Shown: piece by piece, positions 47,932-61,146 of the stretch
Numbering within the stretch: position 1 is the first letter of the stretch
Layout: the number at the start of each line of letters is the position of its first letter
From: Dermatemys mawii
Lineage: Eukaryota; Chordata; Testudines; Dermatemydidae
Assembly (NCBI GenBank): GCA_007922305.1
Contig: ML677335.1
Span: 17,323,679 to 17,387,678 of the forward strand
Length of the DNA: 64,000 nt
Direction: 5' to 3'
The notes under the pieces: model-generated
The model's database searches: none
Told to the model about the DNA's origin: nothing
Seen by the model: only the letters and a program-made list of their open reading frames with translations
Made by a program: the position numbers and the translations under genes

Positions 47932-49439
47932 TGTTGCGTCAAGCCCAGAGGAGGCAGGGCTACAAACTGCCAAGCCTAGAAGTTCGGGGATCAGCCCTGG
48001 CAAACCCCAGCACAAAGTAAACACTGATTCCAGATCATTTTGTGCATCTATATTAATTCTGAGATGCTGTAATTACATACTGGTTCTTGGAACTAAAAAA
48101 ATATTAACTAATGTCATGCCCCCTCTACACCCGATTACCTCATTTAATGCCAATCTGCTGATAGGTTTTGATGGACAGGCCTGGGTTCTTCTGGATCCTG
48201 CCACCCACTCAGCAGGGTGTAACTGCTTTATTTTCTTCCCATATGACTCCACCCCCCTCGCTCCTTCCTAGTCACCAGGCAGCTTGGGAGGAAAATTCAA
48301 ACCACAGGGTAACACCCAGTTAATTGCCAATAGTGGAGACTCCCAAGAAATAACACAAACACATAGAATATATTCAAAACAGTAATTATATTAAACAGGA
48401 GATAAACATAATATAACAGGGTAAAATACTATTGTCAGGACCATGAGTGCCCATACTGATAATACCGGTGAAGTTCCCCAATCTCATGACCTGATATAGC
48501 AAATGCAGAGTTTGTTGTTCCATTGGTATGCATAATCTGTTGGGGCCCTTGATGACCTGTGACTATGATATCTTCTGTGCAGCAGTTAGTAGTGCGGCTC
48601 ACTGGGTTCAGTATAGCTCAAAGGACACACAAGTGGGATAAAGTGCAAAGTCCCTCCTTGGGTTTAATAGGCAGCAGGTAATAAAATCCCCAAACCTTGA
48701 CCCTGTAGTTTGAGGGTATCGTTCAAGGAGGAAGGGGTCTTCCAGACAATTTCCCTGACTAGCTATCTAAAAGATGGTGCACTCACAAACACTATGAATG
48801 ACCCTCAAGTTCAGAGATGACCTTGGACTCCTCAGTCACTGCAGAGAGGCTGACGATTACTGCTGGTAGGTGTCATCTTCATGCAGAAATCAGGATGCTT
48901 CTGGTGCCAGGATTTCCCCTCCCCACCAATATGGGCAGGGCTCAAGGTACAGATTACAAAGCTATACTGAAATCCCAACTTCAGTGTTCCACCTCAGCAC
49001 ACAGCCACACTCACTCACTCAGCCAGAGCAGTGGTGCCAGGTGGTAACTGATCTCACTTAGAGAGCTGCAGGGCTAACTCCACCTGGTTGGAAGTTTTCC
49101 CAGCAAAGCTTTACAAATGGGGCATCACCTTGGAGAGGGAAAGCTGAGGAATCTTGCTTCTATGTCCCAGAAGCCTGTTCTTAGGGGGAGCCCTGCATGC
49201 AGAGCTGTGACTCACCAGCTCCCCACATAGCCAGTCTTTTCCCTGGCAAACTCCAGACTGCTCCAAAAAGGTTTTCCCTCCTCCTCAGCTCTCTCAGAAG
49301 GGCATCTCACTCCCTACTTGCTCCCGAGCAGACTCTGAGTCTGCCTTGGCTCCCCTTCCCTACTAGGGACAGCATGTCTCTCCCTGAGCTGCCAGCACAC
49401 CAAGACTCAGGAACCTAGGTAAGCTCTTTCAGGGTTACA
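47932..49439. repeat. Possible LTR-type element, ends unproven
   Basis: This GC-richer stretch starts TGTTGCGTCAAGCCC and ends AGGGTTACA. It has TG...CA ends, but the flanks ATAAC and CTAAA do not form a convincing duplication. No coding region is recognised; open frames here are short. It lies in intron 1 of copy C. Confidence 0.3.
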
Positions 49440-50808
49440 CTAAAAAGAAAAATCAAAAATCATCTGAAGCTTTCTGAGAAAACCAACTGAAGTTGCTCCC
49501 AATATTATACATGAGCTGATAGTGCTGCCTGTAGCTCAAGTTCTCCAATAGTTTCCCTTTAAACACTGTACTTTCAGTGGTGCATGGCTTTGCCAAACTG
49601 TCTCCAATTAAATTTACCATGCCACATGTCTTCCTCATACTGAATTATTTTGAGAAGTATCATCTAAAAGTGTCCAGCTATTCCTGAGAATGAGATTAAT
49701 GAAAAATATATTGTTTTGCCTATATTCCATTTTTCTTATGGAACAAATAATGTCAAGGAGTAATTAAAGACTCTTATCATACTGCATACATGCTTCGGAG
49801 CTGAATTAAGGTTGCACAGGCAACCAGAAGTCTGACATTTACAAATTTTGAATGCTTGGCTTTGCAACCTTATTTTTCTTATGTAGTTGTTTGGAGGAAA
49901 CATTAAATGTGTTCAGAGATTGTTGTTCTAATCAGACTTAGGGGTGTGGCTTCAGAGATTCTGAACAGCTATAAAAGCTGTAAAATAATAGTGAAGAGAA
50001 AAAATCTGCAGTAGTTCATTTGTGATAGACAAGATGGCGAGAGAATTGTGAAGTTAGCTTTATATGAAATGGATTTTAAGTCCTAATGGAACACTTCCTT
50101 TGCTTGAAGTGTACAGGTCTTAAAATACTTATTCATTCTGCGCGCTGAGGTCCCTAATTCACAGCCCTGCTTCAGATGCCTTAACGTGTCCTTTTGTTTT
50201 CTGTCCTCCCCCTACCACAAACTCTGCACCAGGAGCTGCTGCAGAAGAAGCACAAGTAGGCCACATGACAACAATGAATCTGGCCCCCATCTCAAAAGTT
50301 TCTGCATAACCCCATAACATGGTATTAGACTAAATGCCAAAATCTAGTCCTCAATGCAAAATGATTTATTAGATACACTCCGGAATGATTCTCCCCTAAG
50401 GCAGTTCAAAGTACCTGATATGCACGGTCTTCCAAGGAAATTAACATTCTGTAGAAAGTCACTCCTGGACCATCCACTATTGAAAACAGTGAAAGGTGTA
50501 ACCCACCTTGTACTGACCATAATTCTGGATTTTCTGAGAGCTCACCCTCAGTACACATCTCCAGTATACCCTCCTCCCTCAGAGAAAAAGCAACCAAAAA
50601 TACCTAATTCCAAATAGAAGCAGAGACTTTATCCCTCCCCACCCCCTTCTGAGGGGAGTCTCACAGGCTGCAGCAATTCTGCCAGCTATGGAAATGCAGT
50701 TATCTACAAATTTGTTTGGAGACACAAATCAAGTCACAAAGAGAAGAGTGATCCCCCATCCTGTCCCAAGAAAGTCTGAGTCAGAGGTAAATGAAGAGAA
50801 GGAGTTAC
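49440..50808. other. Gene-free stretch in putative intron 1 of copy C
   Basis: No exon or clear repeat was recognised. A TATA-like GCTATAAAAGC at about 49970 is on the plus strand, has no gene after it and is probably chance. Confidence 0.4.
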
Positions 50809-50905
50809 CCACCACAATTCTGCTGCTGCACCAAGTGGATTCAGTTGCCTGTTAGTAGTAACTCTTATGCATCAGTGTTAAAAAGCAGAAGGAGAGGGCT
50901 GATAC
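50809..50905 (-). other. Putative non-coding exon 1 of copy C
   Basis: It shares TTAACACTG near the start and GTGG/GTAA at the donor with the block at 10883-10973 upstream of gene A. Roughly two thirds of positions agree by eye. The 5' border and promoter are not visible. Confidence 0.35.
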
Positions 50906-52289
50906 CTGCCCTATCATTATTTCTCATACTTCTTGCTCTCCAGTCAGGAGCAGCTTTGAAGTGTCATTTACCAATCCCAATCTCTCTCTCAATTTTGACC
51001 TGATTTTAGCATTGAATGTATATTTACTAAGACTTAGAGGAGCACTCATCCCAAGCGCTAGACTCCCTGGAAGGTAAAAGTAAACAGACGCTGGCAATTA
51101 TGTTAACAGTAAAGGAAATGCATGGAAATGATCTCTCTGCTCTTTACTAACACAGACATATTACTGACTGGTTGTGATCTGCTGTCTTAAAAAAAAAGTC
51201 ACCCTAAACTTGAAAGTAAAATGTAGACTTGGAGTCAGGAATTGTCAGCAAATTCAGGTATGAAATATTCACCTAAATTCTGTATTCCTCAATCATGTAG
51301 AATCACTTAAATTGTTGGTAACAGGGTTTTAGCCTATAACATTAATAAACAATACATTAGATAGCACAGTTTAGTCCCTTGCTGGGTTGATAATTTATTA
51401 AACAATGATATTTTTCTTTGTTTTGCCTGTGTGTGCAGGCGATAGATACCATCTCAATAATATTTTTGCAGTGGGGCAGTAGAAATCCGAAAGGACATTT
51501 CAATATTGTTAATTGTCATTTTCATTCCCTATCAGCTTTGGCTTTGATGAATTAATCCCTTGCCATGCTAAACTATAAAACTAATCCCTTGCCATGCTAA
51601 ATTTTTTTTTTTTTTTTAAAGGGGAGACACACTGTTGAATATTTCAGGTTCACCAAGACCTCTGATGTGTTGCTTTTACTTTTACTCCAAAATAGTTGTT
51701 TACTAACACACCAGAAATTTCTTTCAAACATTCTTCCTCACTCAACCCATCTATCAGAATACTATGGTAAAGTTGCATCCTTGCAGAATTTGGTTGACTG
51801 ACCACTGGACATTTGCTGGTGCAGACACCTTCTCGAATGCCAATATACTCATGAAAAAACCTAGAATGCATACAAGATCAAACAGTGTTTGGAAATTTTT
51901 TCCAAGATCATTTGGAAATAAGATGTTCAAGGGAACTTGACTCTTCTCCACATTTTTGCCACTACAACTTTAAGTACAGGTTGACAAAGAGAGAAGTCAC
52001 ATAGTATACATGGAGGGGATTAAACTAGAAAATATCTATGACTTTTCTGAATTAACTCTATATCCAGAAAAACCAACATAGTCCGTAGGGTCTGCAGAAG
52101 GAGAAAGAATTGGTGATATGATAGGAACAGCACAATGCCATCATCTTGAAGTATGGTGTCATCCCATCCCTGGATTATTGCTGATTAGCTGCTTCACAGA
52201 CTCAGTTGCATAGGAAAACAATAAAGATAATAGGGGCTACTTCAAGATGTTCCTCTTCTAAAAACAAAAGTTACTAAGTCTGCACTGCT
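50906..52289. other. Intergenic stretch upstream of copy C
   Basis: No gene recognised. ACTAATCCCTTGCCATGCTA-like segments occur twice at about 51546-51600, a short near-tandem duplication just before a T tract. Confidence 0.4.
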
Positions 52290-53015
52290 ACAGACTAGGA
52301 ACCGAATGGCTAGGCAGCAGCTCTGCAGAAAAGGATTAGGGATTACAGTGTATGAGAAGCTGGATATGAATCAACAGTGTGCCCTTGTTGCTAAGGAGGC
52401 TAACGGCATTTTGGGTTGTATAAGTAGGAGCATTGCCAGCAGATTGAAAGACATGAGCATTCCTCTCTATTTGGCCTTGGTGAGGCCTCATCTGGAGTAC
52501 TGTGTCCAGTTTTGGGGGCCACACTACAAGAAGGATGTGGAAAAATTGGAAAGAGTCCAGTGGAGGGCAACAAAAATAATTAGGGAGCTGGAGCACATGA
52601 CTTATGAGGAGAGGCTGAGGGAACTGGGATTGTTGAGTCTGCAGAAGAGAAGAATGAGGGGGGATTTGATAGCTGCTTTCAACTACCTGAAAGTGGGTTC
52701 CAAAGAGGATGGATCTAGACTGTTCTCAGTGGTACCAGATGACAAAACAAGGAGTAATGGTCTCAAGTTGCAGTGTGGGAGGTTTAGATTGGATATTAGG
52801 AAAAACCTTTTCAGTAGGAGAGTGTTGAACCACTGCAATGGGTTTCCCCCAGGGAGGTGGTGGAATCTCTTTCCTTAGAGGCTTTTAAGGTCAGGCTTGA
52901 CAAAGCCCTGGCTGGGATAATTTAGTTGGGGATTGGTCCTGCTTTGAGCAGGGGGTTGGATTAGATGACCACCTGAGGTCCCTTCCAACCCTGATATTCT
53001 ATGATTCTAACTCAA
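52290..53015 (+). mobile_element. CR1-type LINE 3' end
   Basis: An open stretch of 190 codons encodes the ORF2 C-terminus: LVRPHLEYCVQFWGPHYKKD, RATKIIRELEHMTYEERLRE, RRMRGDLIAAFNYLK. It is followed by a tail with TTCCAACCCTGATATTCTAT. The frame has few lesions, so this is one of the younger CR1 copies in the window. It lies upstream of copy C. Confidence 0.9.
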
Positions 53016-53734
53016 AAGCTTTTGCTGTATAAGATGAAGAACAGAACAACTGTGGCATCCAAATCAACTTGCAGAACTTGACTCATTGTCAGACCCTAAG
53101 GCCTGAACTGTAGAGGATTAGTTCACCCGAAAGTTTTTAATCTTTGCTACATAGGGATTAGTCTCATCACAACCTTTATACACCAGGATGGAATAAAGAA
53201 AAACTGACTAAGCTCTTGTTTAAAAAGCCTTGAGTCTTTTATTGCCTCCTTATAGTCCTGCCAAGCAAGATAACCCCTTTGATGCAGTTCCTTCATGTGG
53301 CAGGAATTAGACAATAGGCGAGGTTCATCACTGTGCTCATGATGGGGGTGGATTATTTCCATTGGCCCATTAAACCTCCACCCAGCTCCTGCACAGAAGG
53401 CATTGCCCTCTACATCCCCATTGGAAAGGATGAGCTGAGAGTCAAGAAATTGTGGCAAGAGACCAGCAACCAAAGATGAGAATAGCAACTTCTTGTATTC
53501 CTAACAGCCTCTGTATTGCATGGTGACATAGAGATGCCCTTAGCTTGGGAGATGGACCAGAAAATAGGTGGATACTGGCAATTGAAGACTCTGATACATC
53601 ACACTGCTGCTAGTTATTTCATTTCTTAATTGCCTTCTTCTTGGTCCAAACTCAGAAATTCTTTATTACTTACTTGTTAAACATTAGTAATGTCCTCAGA
53701 GCATTTGAATGTTTCACTAAGGCTCCAATCTCAC

Positions 53735-54300
53735 AATGGAGTAAACATACGACATCCCTGATAGGTGTTTGTCCAACCTACTCTTACAAATCACCAATGA
53801 TGGGGATTCTACAACTTCCTTTGGAAGCCTATTCCAGAATGTACCTACCCTTCTGGTAAGGTTTTTTCCTAATATATGCACTCTATCTCCCAAACTGCAT
53901 ATTAAGCCCAATACATCTTGTCCTAACTTCAGTGGACATCGAAAACAACATCTTCTTTATAATAGCCCTTAACATATATGAAGAGTGTTATCAGGTTGTC
54001 CACCTTCAGCTTTCTCTTCCCAACACTAAAGATGCCCAGTTTTGTTAAACTTTCTTCAGAGGTCAGATTGTCTAAAATTTTCATCATGTTTTGTTGCTCT
54101 CTTCCAGACTCTCTCTGATATGTCCACATCTTTATAGTCTTGGCTGAGTACTCCAGCTGAGGCCTCATCAGGGCTGAGTAGATTACTCCCCCACCCCCAA
54201 GTCTTACATATCACACTCCTGTTACAGCACCCCTGAATATTAGCCTGTTTGCAATTACATTACTTCGTTGACTCTTATTCAGTGAGAGTGGGGCCTGAAA
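53735..54300 (-). mobile_element. CR1-type LINE fragment (antisense)
   Basis: The minus strand reads MRPQLEYSAK, LTSEESLTKLGIFSVGKRKL and WNRLPKEVVESPSLVICKSR, in more than one frame. The element lies head to head with the CR1 at 52290-53015. It is more diverged than that copy. Confidence 0.75.
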
Positions 54301-55209
54301 CTGGGAACAACTAATGACACTGGTTCCTTTCAATGTATCCCAGTGAAACACACAGACCAAGTTTCTGTCAATGTCTGACTCCAAACTGCCTGAGGAGAAT
54401 TGAACATCCACTATGCACCCCAAAATAAAGATTTGTGGAAACAGCTCTCTCCCTTCTCATAATTATGTAGATTTGGGCTAAAAACAGCTCTTTTGCTTAA
54501 TTAAATGTTCCAAATGAAACTAACAGTAAACTCAGACTCATTCTGTAAATAATGGCTGATGATGCAGCCATAATGGAATGCCAGGGTTACAGTTACCTGT
54601 CTCCTGTCCCTTTAAGCCTTAGAGTTAGAAGAGATCAAGGGAGACAGAGATTGTAACAGGGCGTGGCCCCAAGACAGTTCAGTATGCTTCAGAGACACTC
54701 AGCAGCAATGGGGCTTGTGCATTGATGAGAGCTAATTTTCTAATAAATCCTGCTTGTTCTTGCAGTTTAAGAAGTGAGAACTTTGACTCGAGGCCAAAGT
54801 GTTGAAACGAAGGGATTGGAAGTAAGCAGAGATTTACAGAATATGCATTCAGAAACAAAGAGGATGAAATCCAAGCTCCATAAAGCTCCATAGCACAACT
54901 CCCTTCGACTTCAGTAGGCCCAGGATTTCACCCAGTAGTATAGGAAAAGCTGGTCAAATAGTGAAGGTGGGAGCAATTATTCAATAAAAAATGCCGAACA
55001 AAGAAAATCAACACTAGTTACAGAACAGGATTATCTTGTAATCCATTCAGGGCAGGGATTACCTCTGTTTGTGGAGTAGCCAGCACATTATCAGCTGGGG
55101 CCTTTTGGTGCTACCATAGCACATATGTACTACAATGATCACTTCAGAATTGTTTATTGAGTGAATTTCCATCTAAGAAATGTAGCTCAGCTTGCTGAAA
55201 TGGTGGTCT
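54301..55209. other. Intergenic stretch between copies C and D
   Basis: No gene or clear repeat recognised after the CR1 fragment. The segmental duplication begins at its right end. Confidence 0.4.
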
Positions 55210-55293
55210 ACTCACTGAAACTCACCAGCAGGATGGAAATATTGGTGCAGAGACAAAAAAAGGCATAAAACCAACCAGTCACAAGAGCCCACT

Positions 55294-55299
55294 TTTATT
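55294..55299 (-). promoter_or_regulatory. Candidate polyadenylation signal of copy D
   Basis: AATAAA on the minus strand, 86 bp past the stop codon at 55385-55387, a normal 3' UTR distance. Confidence 0.55.
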
Positions 55300-55384
55300 T
55301 AGATGAGTGCAGTAGCATGCACGTCCACATACGAGACTCAAACATTTTTCGTAAGTAAACCAAATCCTTAAGTGGTCTGTGGTT

Positions 55385-55618
55385 TTATGGATGTTTCTCC
55401 ATCAATTCAAGGATTTCAGCATACATATGCTGGGTTGCGTCAAGACCCCGGATGAAATCAATGCGGGTCCAGTCAGGAAAATACTTATAGAAAAGTAGAT
55501 TTGTGAGTTGAGGGAGTAAGACTGCATTCTCCTGTGGGTTCGTAACCAAGTCACGTCCACCATTCCATAGTGCTGTTGGCACGGTCATATCTTCTACCTT
55601 ATAAAATGGAGGGGTGGT
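55385..55618 (-). pseudogene. Copy D exon 10, catalytic His replaced
   Basis: 234 bp with TAACAG acceptor, 77 codons and a stop. It encodes DMTVPTALWNGGRD, then DWTRIDFIRGLDAT, ending MEKHP. Copy C has DWTHHDFTWG and LIPA EWEHLDFIWG, so the triad His is Arg here. Trp of the WG pair is Arg as well. Confidence 0.9.
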
Positions 55619-56737
55619 CTGTTAGGGGGAGAAGGCAATTCAAAATTCAGATAAATGAAAGTCCACAGCCTCAATAACTTTTAATCCAAATATGTGTTAG
55701 ATATGCATTAACATAGGAGTTGCCATAGCAGTCCAGAGCAGTGGTATTTAATTATTAATTATTATTCATAATAATTTGTATTATCATAGTACCTAGGAGC
55801 CTTAGTCATGGCCATAGAGTGGTTTGTGCAGGCACAAACAGGAAAAAAAAATCTTTATCTCAAATCTATTGCCTTTAATCAACCCACAGTTACCTCATTA
55901 CTAGGTAGGGCTCAGACAGTACATCAGACACAACCTTTCTAAGCAAAAGTGGCAACAGATGGCTTGGGAGTATATTTTGAATTGAAGGCACATTTCTTGG
56001 GAGAGAAGCACCTCAGATCAGCATCCTCTAGACTCTCTGGATCGGCTCTCGCATGACCCTCAGAACAGCCATCAGAACCTAGAGATCCTTCTTCGTTACT
56101 AAAGGATACCTAGTGATCATAGGTGGTTTATCTTAAACCTTTATTTTTGGGGATTGTGGAGCTCCCCATCCTGTCCCTGTGAGTTCGAGAACAAACAGCA
56201 TGCCATCTAGTTATGGGCTGCCCACTTTATCATCATGATGGTGGATAGATGAATTTAACATCTCCAGATGATGCTTCTGTGAGAGAGGCTACATCACTTA
56301 CTCGACATCTAATTCACTGTTTGGGTCATCAAAAGCCATATGCCAAATGACGAATGCTTGTAAGGAAGATGAAAGGAACCTTACTTTGGATAACTATGAA
56401 AAACATTCTCACACTAGAAGTTTCATCCTAACCCTGCCACTGAGAGTTTGGCCTGTACCCTTAAAGGAGAAAGTTGATGTCCCATCTAGTTTTTTGTTTT
56501 AATTTTCTCTGAGATAACTGGGGTGTTGATGTCTGATCTTCAAATCTACTGGGAATTTGCACCAAGATTTTCAAAGGAGCCAAAGTTTTACTCGAAAATC
56601 CTGATTAATCTTCTATGTAAGTGGCCTGATTTTGGAAAGTGTCCAGCACCCACCATCTCCTACTGACTTCAATCTGAACAGATCTAATATAAATAATTAT
56701 AAAAAGGGAAGGAAAAGAGGGATTGTCATTTTCCATC

Positions 56738-56838
56738 ACAGGAAAAAGGAAACCGAGGCACAAGCAGTTTAAATGACTTGCCCAGGCTCACACAGAAAGT
56801 CTGTGACAGAGCTGGGAGTTGAAGCCAGATCTCCTGAT
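56738..56838 (-). repeat. MIR-type SINE relic (duplicate partner)
   Basis: GACTTGCCCAGGCTCACACA and GAGCTGGGAGTTGAAGCCAG are the reverse complement of the MIR core. It matches 30782-30905 in the other copy of the duplication. Confidence 0.7.
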
Positions 56839-57407
56839 GGCCATTCCCATGATTTAATGCAAGGCGACCTTTCTTTCTGTGCCTTCTGGTTCCTTTTTCT
56901 ACGTAGGCATATTAAGATCCCCTCTGACTCTATTACAAGGTGCCTAAATAAACTCCAGGTAGACTGTATGGATTTTACTTCCTTACTTCTGACTCTGTCT
57001 CTATAGTCTGAGGCACAAACTGCCTCATTTTTTGAAATCCTTATTTCTAAAGCTTACTGTCACAGGGCTTGGTTTTCTTAAACTTCTTTTCCCAAGGATG
57101 CTACACTTAATTCTGTTGTGGTCACTATTTCTTATTGGCTCACACACAGTTGTTTCTTGAACCAGCTCTTGTGTTTTCTTCAAGATTAAGTCACAAATAG
57201 CCTCTCAGATGTGAACCCGATACCACCCGTTCCAAAAAAGAGAGGTAATTTAGGATGTTTAGTATGATACCTCTGATCATAATTGGATTGGAACCCAGGT
57301 CTCCAGAGACGAAAAAGCTAATGCACAAACCCACTGTGCCACCCTGATCACTGCAGGTATATATTCTTAACTTTCAAAATAAACAAACATAAATAACTTT
57401 TCCCTAC

Positions 57408-57473
57408 CTGATTATATTTATCTTTGTTCTTATAGCCATAATCAAAATATTTAAATTCTCCAGATTTAGATAA
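57408..57473 (-). pseudogene. Copy D exon 9
   Basis: 66 bp, 22 codons: LSKSGEFKYFDYGYKNKDKY then NQ. The acceptor is TTTGTAG and the donor CAG/GTAGGG. Intact. Confidence 0.85.
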
Positions 57474-58530
57474 CTACAAAGGAAATACAAGGGTGTAAAA
57501 TACAAAACACAACTGAATAATCTTAATTTGCTTTTCCACTTTAAAGTGTCATAAAATACCAAAACTAAAAAGAATAACACTAACATGCAAAGTTTAACAG
57601 TTTCTGAAAACAAGAATATGTAGCTGTGCAAAATGCAAGATAAACTGATTTCATAACATTCTTTAAAAGCATTCTCTCTATTTAATCTCAGGGAATATTT
57701 TCATTTAAAATGATATATTCAACACTCAATAATGTACAAATATATTTTAAAAAATATCAGGTAGGGTGAAATGAATGAGGGCAGGGACTCAGCTTGGGTA
57801 CTGTGTATATAGAGAAATTCCCCAACTACGGTGGGACAAATCCCCTCTTACACTTTGATGAAGTATAGTTTTGAACCCCAATCCAGTAAAAAAAAAGCAC
57901 ATAATCCAGTACAAGTCTTTAAGTACTGTACATGAATTGTGCCTTTGAGATCAATGGGACTACACATATTCTTAATGCTTTGCTGAACTGGGACCTTTTC
58001 ATCAGCTTCACTCCAGGCAGTGTGGTCTTGCCCCAGTAAAGATTTCAGGAAAAATTGTCTGCTCAGCTCACTGAGATTTTTAAAATTGTTTGTACAAGCT
58101 TAGTTAATTTTTCTCCATCCTTCCTTCTCCTTCACTGAGGACATATAGCAGAAGGAAGATATTTATTACACTGTAGAAATAATCATCCATACAAACAGAA
58201 AGGAAAAATATTTCTTTATTTTGGATCATTAGAATTCTTCTGTTTACCAAGAAATTTATAAACTAAACTAAAAATAAAACAAATAGACTATATCTGATTA
58301 TTGAGCAGGTTCTGATTGACCCTGTTAAATGTAATACAAAACTATACTCTCTGCTACCAAAGGGAAATGACTATTTTATTGATAAATAGCTGATTTTCTC
58401 CTAAACAAATTTTTAACTGAAGTGTGAAAAGAATAATCAAGACAAATTATGAAACAGCATCCATTAGTGCAGTATATTTCTTTTAAAAGAAGACATAATT
58501 AAACAGTGCAATAAATATCAGAAACCCTGC

Positions 58531-58602
58531 CTGGCCCCAGTGGATTATATTTTTTACAGATGTGTAATCCAGAAAACTTGCTACATACACATCTGCCTGG
58601 CT
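58531..58602 (-). pseudogene. Copy D exon 8, GC donor
   Basis: 72 bp, 24 codons: SQADVYVASFLDYTSVKN then IIHWGQ. The acceptor is CTTGCAG. The donor is CAG/GCAGGG where copy C has CAG/GTAGAG. GC donors can work but are weaker. Confidence 0.85.
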
Positions 58603-59144
58603 CTGCAAGAAAAATCGTTATACAATATTAATTTTCTAAGTGAAGTTATCATGGACAAAATTCTACTTTCACTTAATACTCCACTCAATTACACTTATTC
58701 ATGATCTAGGCACAGGACACACTTTAAAATAGATTTTTTTCAGAATAAATCAAATAAAGGGTATAAGAAACCCAGAGAGAAATGCAAAAGTCTAAAAACT
58801 GTACCCACTCCAAACACAGCCCCGTTTCCCTAGGAAAAGCCTGAAAGAACAGTTGGGGTCTACTTCAAGTTACAATTTCCTGGTATTAAAATAGATTTTA
58901 ACCAACTGCATGACTGTAATTCTACAGAAGGCAAGTATAGTGGGAGCTAAGCCCACATTTTGTAATGGACATGTCATTACACAGCAACATTTCATGATTT
59001 CAAAATTTCAGTTGGTTTGGAGAATACCTAAGTCATGTTCTGAGTGAACCAGAGATTTATGACATCTGAAGGAAATCGCATGACACTCACACTGCATGGC
59101 TTCCACTCAAGCAGAGAGAAACAGGTGTTTTGTGTGCTACTTAC

Positions 59145-59840
59145 TGTGACAAGGTGTATTTACCTGACACTGGCCCAGCTGGGACTGACCACACGCTGTG
59201 GGCTGAAGAGGCCATGCCTCCTCACCCCTGTTAGACATGCTCTAACTGGAAGTAGGATATAAAAGGGAGCAGCCCATCTCAGTCTGGGCTAACTGCGGAG
59301 AAAAGTGGACGTACTCTGCCGGCTCCTGCCAGAGAGCTGCTGGAGGTCCAGACTGCTGAGTCCGAAGATGTGGAATCCAAGCCGGAACTCCCCTCACCCA
59401 CAGAGGACAAGAGAGATGAGAGGTCGCTACCCGCAATGGAACAGATGGAGCAGGCATCAAGGGTTGTAAATGAACCAGGAAATGCAAAGATTGAAACAGG
59501 AAGTCAAGCCTGAATCCAGGCCTACCAGTTTCACAGGCTCTGGGTCAGGACCTGGTGGAGCAGGGTGGGCCTGGGTTTCCCTACCCTACACTGCAGATAC
59601 CCCTGGGTGAGGGCACCACCATGGGACAGACACAACTGCCCAAGCAAAGCTCCAAGGATTCTAGCTGCATGGCTGCGCTACCCTGAGAGCAAGGGTGGCT
59701 CTATGGAATCTGTCCACTGGGTTCCAATACCCTAAAGAGAGGGGACACCCTAGTGACTCTTGCTGCTTGAGCCATAGCTACCTCTTTCATTGTCTGCCTT
59801 GACCCAATACCCCACAATGCTTTGTGTCTACCCTTTGACA
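59145..59840 (+). mobile_element. Solo-LTR-like element in copy D
   Basis: 696 bp with termini TGTGACAAGG...CCTTTGACA and an exact 5-bp duplication CTTAC (59140-59144, 59841-59845). A TATAAAA box at 59258-59264 suits a plus-strand promoter. It lies in intron 7 of copy D and is absent from copy C. No internal genes. Confidence 0.8.
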
Positions 59841-60475
59841 CTTACGTTCAGTGTTTTGATTCATTCTAGTCTTAAACTCAAAGATCTTCCCCACAGCCAT
59901 GTCAAAAGAAGGTGAAGGGAGAAACCAGCCAGAGACAGAAGCCAGCAGGAGCAGCTGCAGAAACAGTTTAAGCAGGGATTGCTGCACTAGGCAGAAAAGG
60001 TGATAAAATGAAGCCCAGATGGGCTCTCCACCCAATACCCAAAACTGTGGAGAGGAGAATCCCCTCCACCTTCCCCATTCCTTCCACGTTCAATTTGGGC
60101 TTGAAGAAAGAAACTTCAGGGAGGTCCAGTGAGACAGGAGCCAGCAGAGCAACTAAAGAAGCAGTTTAAGCAGGGACTGACTGATCCTGATAATCTGTTT
60201 AATCTGATTGACTGACATTGTTTAATCTAATCCCATTTCCATCCTGTATCAGTCTCTGCACTTCAGAATCACTATCCTTCCCACCTTCCTCCATTCCCGC
60301 TTCTCACCTGTTCTGTCCCCCTTGTTGCTCCGCCTTACTTTTCTTTCAATTTAGCTAATGTCTTCCTAATAGAAATCATAATTTAAAAATCTCTGAACTA
60401 ACATGACAATTGATACTAGCATGCTGTTCTCTCTGCTTATGTGTTCTATCCCTTTTCTCACCCTATTGTGTGCTT

Positions 60476-60595
60476 CTTGTCTATTTAGACTGTGAGGTCT
60501 TCCAGTCAGAGACTGTTTACTACCCTGTATCTGTATTGTGCCTAGAACATTGGGGCCTGATCTTGATTGATGCTAGAAAACTATCATAATAAAAA
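60476..60595 (+). repeat. L2/MIR-like 3' tail relic (duplicate partner)
   Basis: It contains TTCCAGTCAGAGACTGTTTA, then GTGCCTAGAACATTGGGGCC, and matches 33611-33750 in the other copy of the duplication. Confidence 0.55.
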
Positions 60596-61146
60596 AATCA
60601 AAACTTACATACAAGCCCATGTGGATTTAAACCAGCACTACTACTGATCCTAGTCACCCAAATTATTTCAGAAACCCATTGTATTCAAAATTCTTCTCAT
60701 TGACACAGCAATGGCACCTACAGGAAAGGGATGAGCACTGACAGAGAAAGAAACACTCTTTCTGAGATGGAGCTAAAAAAAAGAAAAGTGTTTCAGCAGC
60801 AAAGACAAGGAACAGACGATACAAATGAAAAGGCCACAGTTAGTTCTAGACTGCATTGTGCACTGCCCAGGAAATTCACCTTCTGCATGATACTTATCTC
60901 TCTCTCTCACACACACACACGCCTTCCCAAACTCTGCAACAGTCAAAAGACCTAGTTCTCTTATTTCAGGTTAGATATTCTACGTTTCTATAGCACCCAG
61001 CACCGTGGGACCGCAATCCCGACTGAGGATTTTTGGCACTAATGTATACATTGTTGTTTATGATGATGGTATGTTGCACAACCACTGTGAGAAACTCAGA
61101 AGCTGGCTTATGCAGATCAATTAACTAGGATTGTTACTCTACGTAC

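Noticed and set aside
47932..49439. Firm call of an LTR
   Set aside because: It has TG...CA ends, but the 5-bp flanks ATAAC and CTAAA do not match, so only a low-confidence repeat is listed.
49970..49980. TATA-like GCTATAAAAGC as a promoter
   Set aside because: It is on the plus strand, with no gene downstream in that direction.
52306..52878. 190-codon plus-strand frame as a host gene
   Set aside because: It is the C-terminal end of a CR1 LINE ORF2 followed by the CR1 tail.
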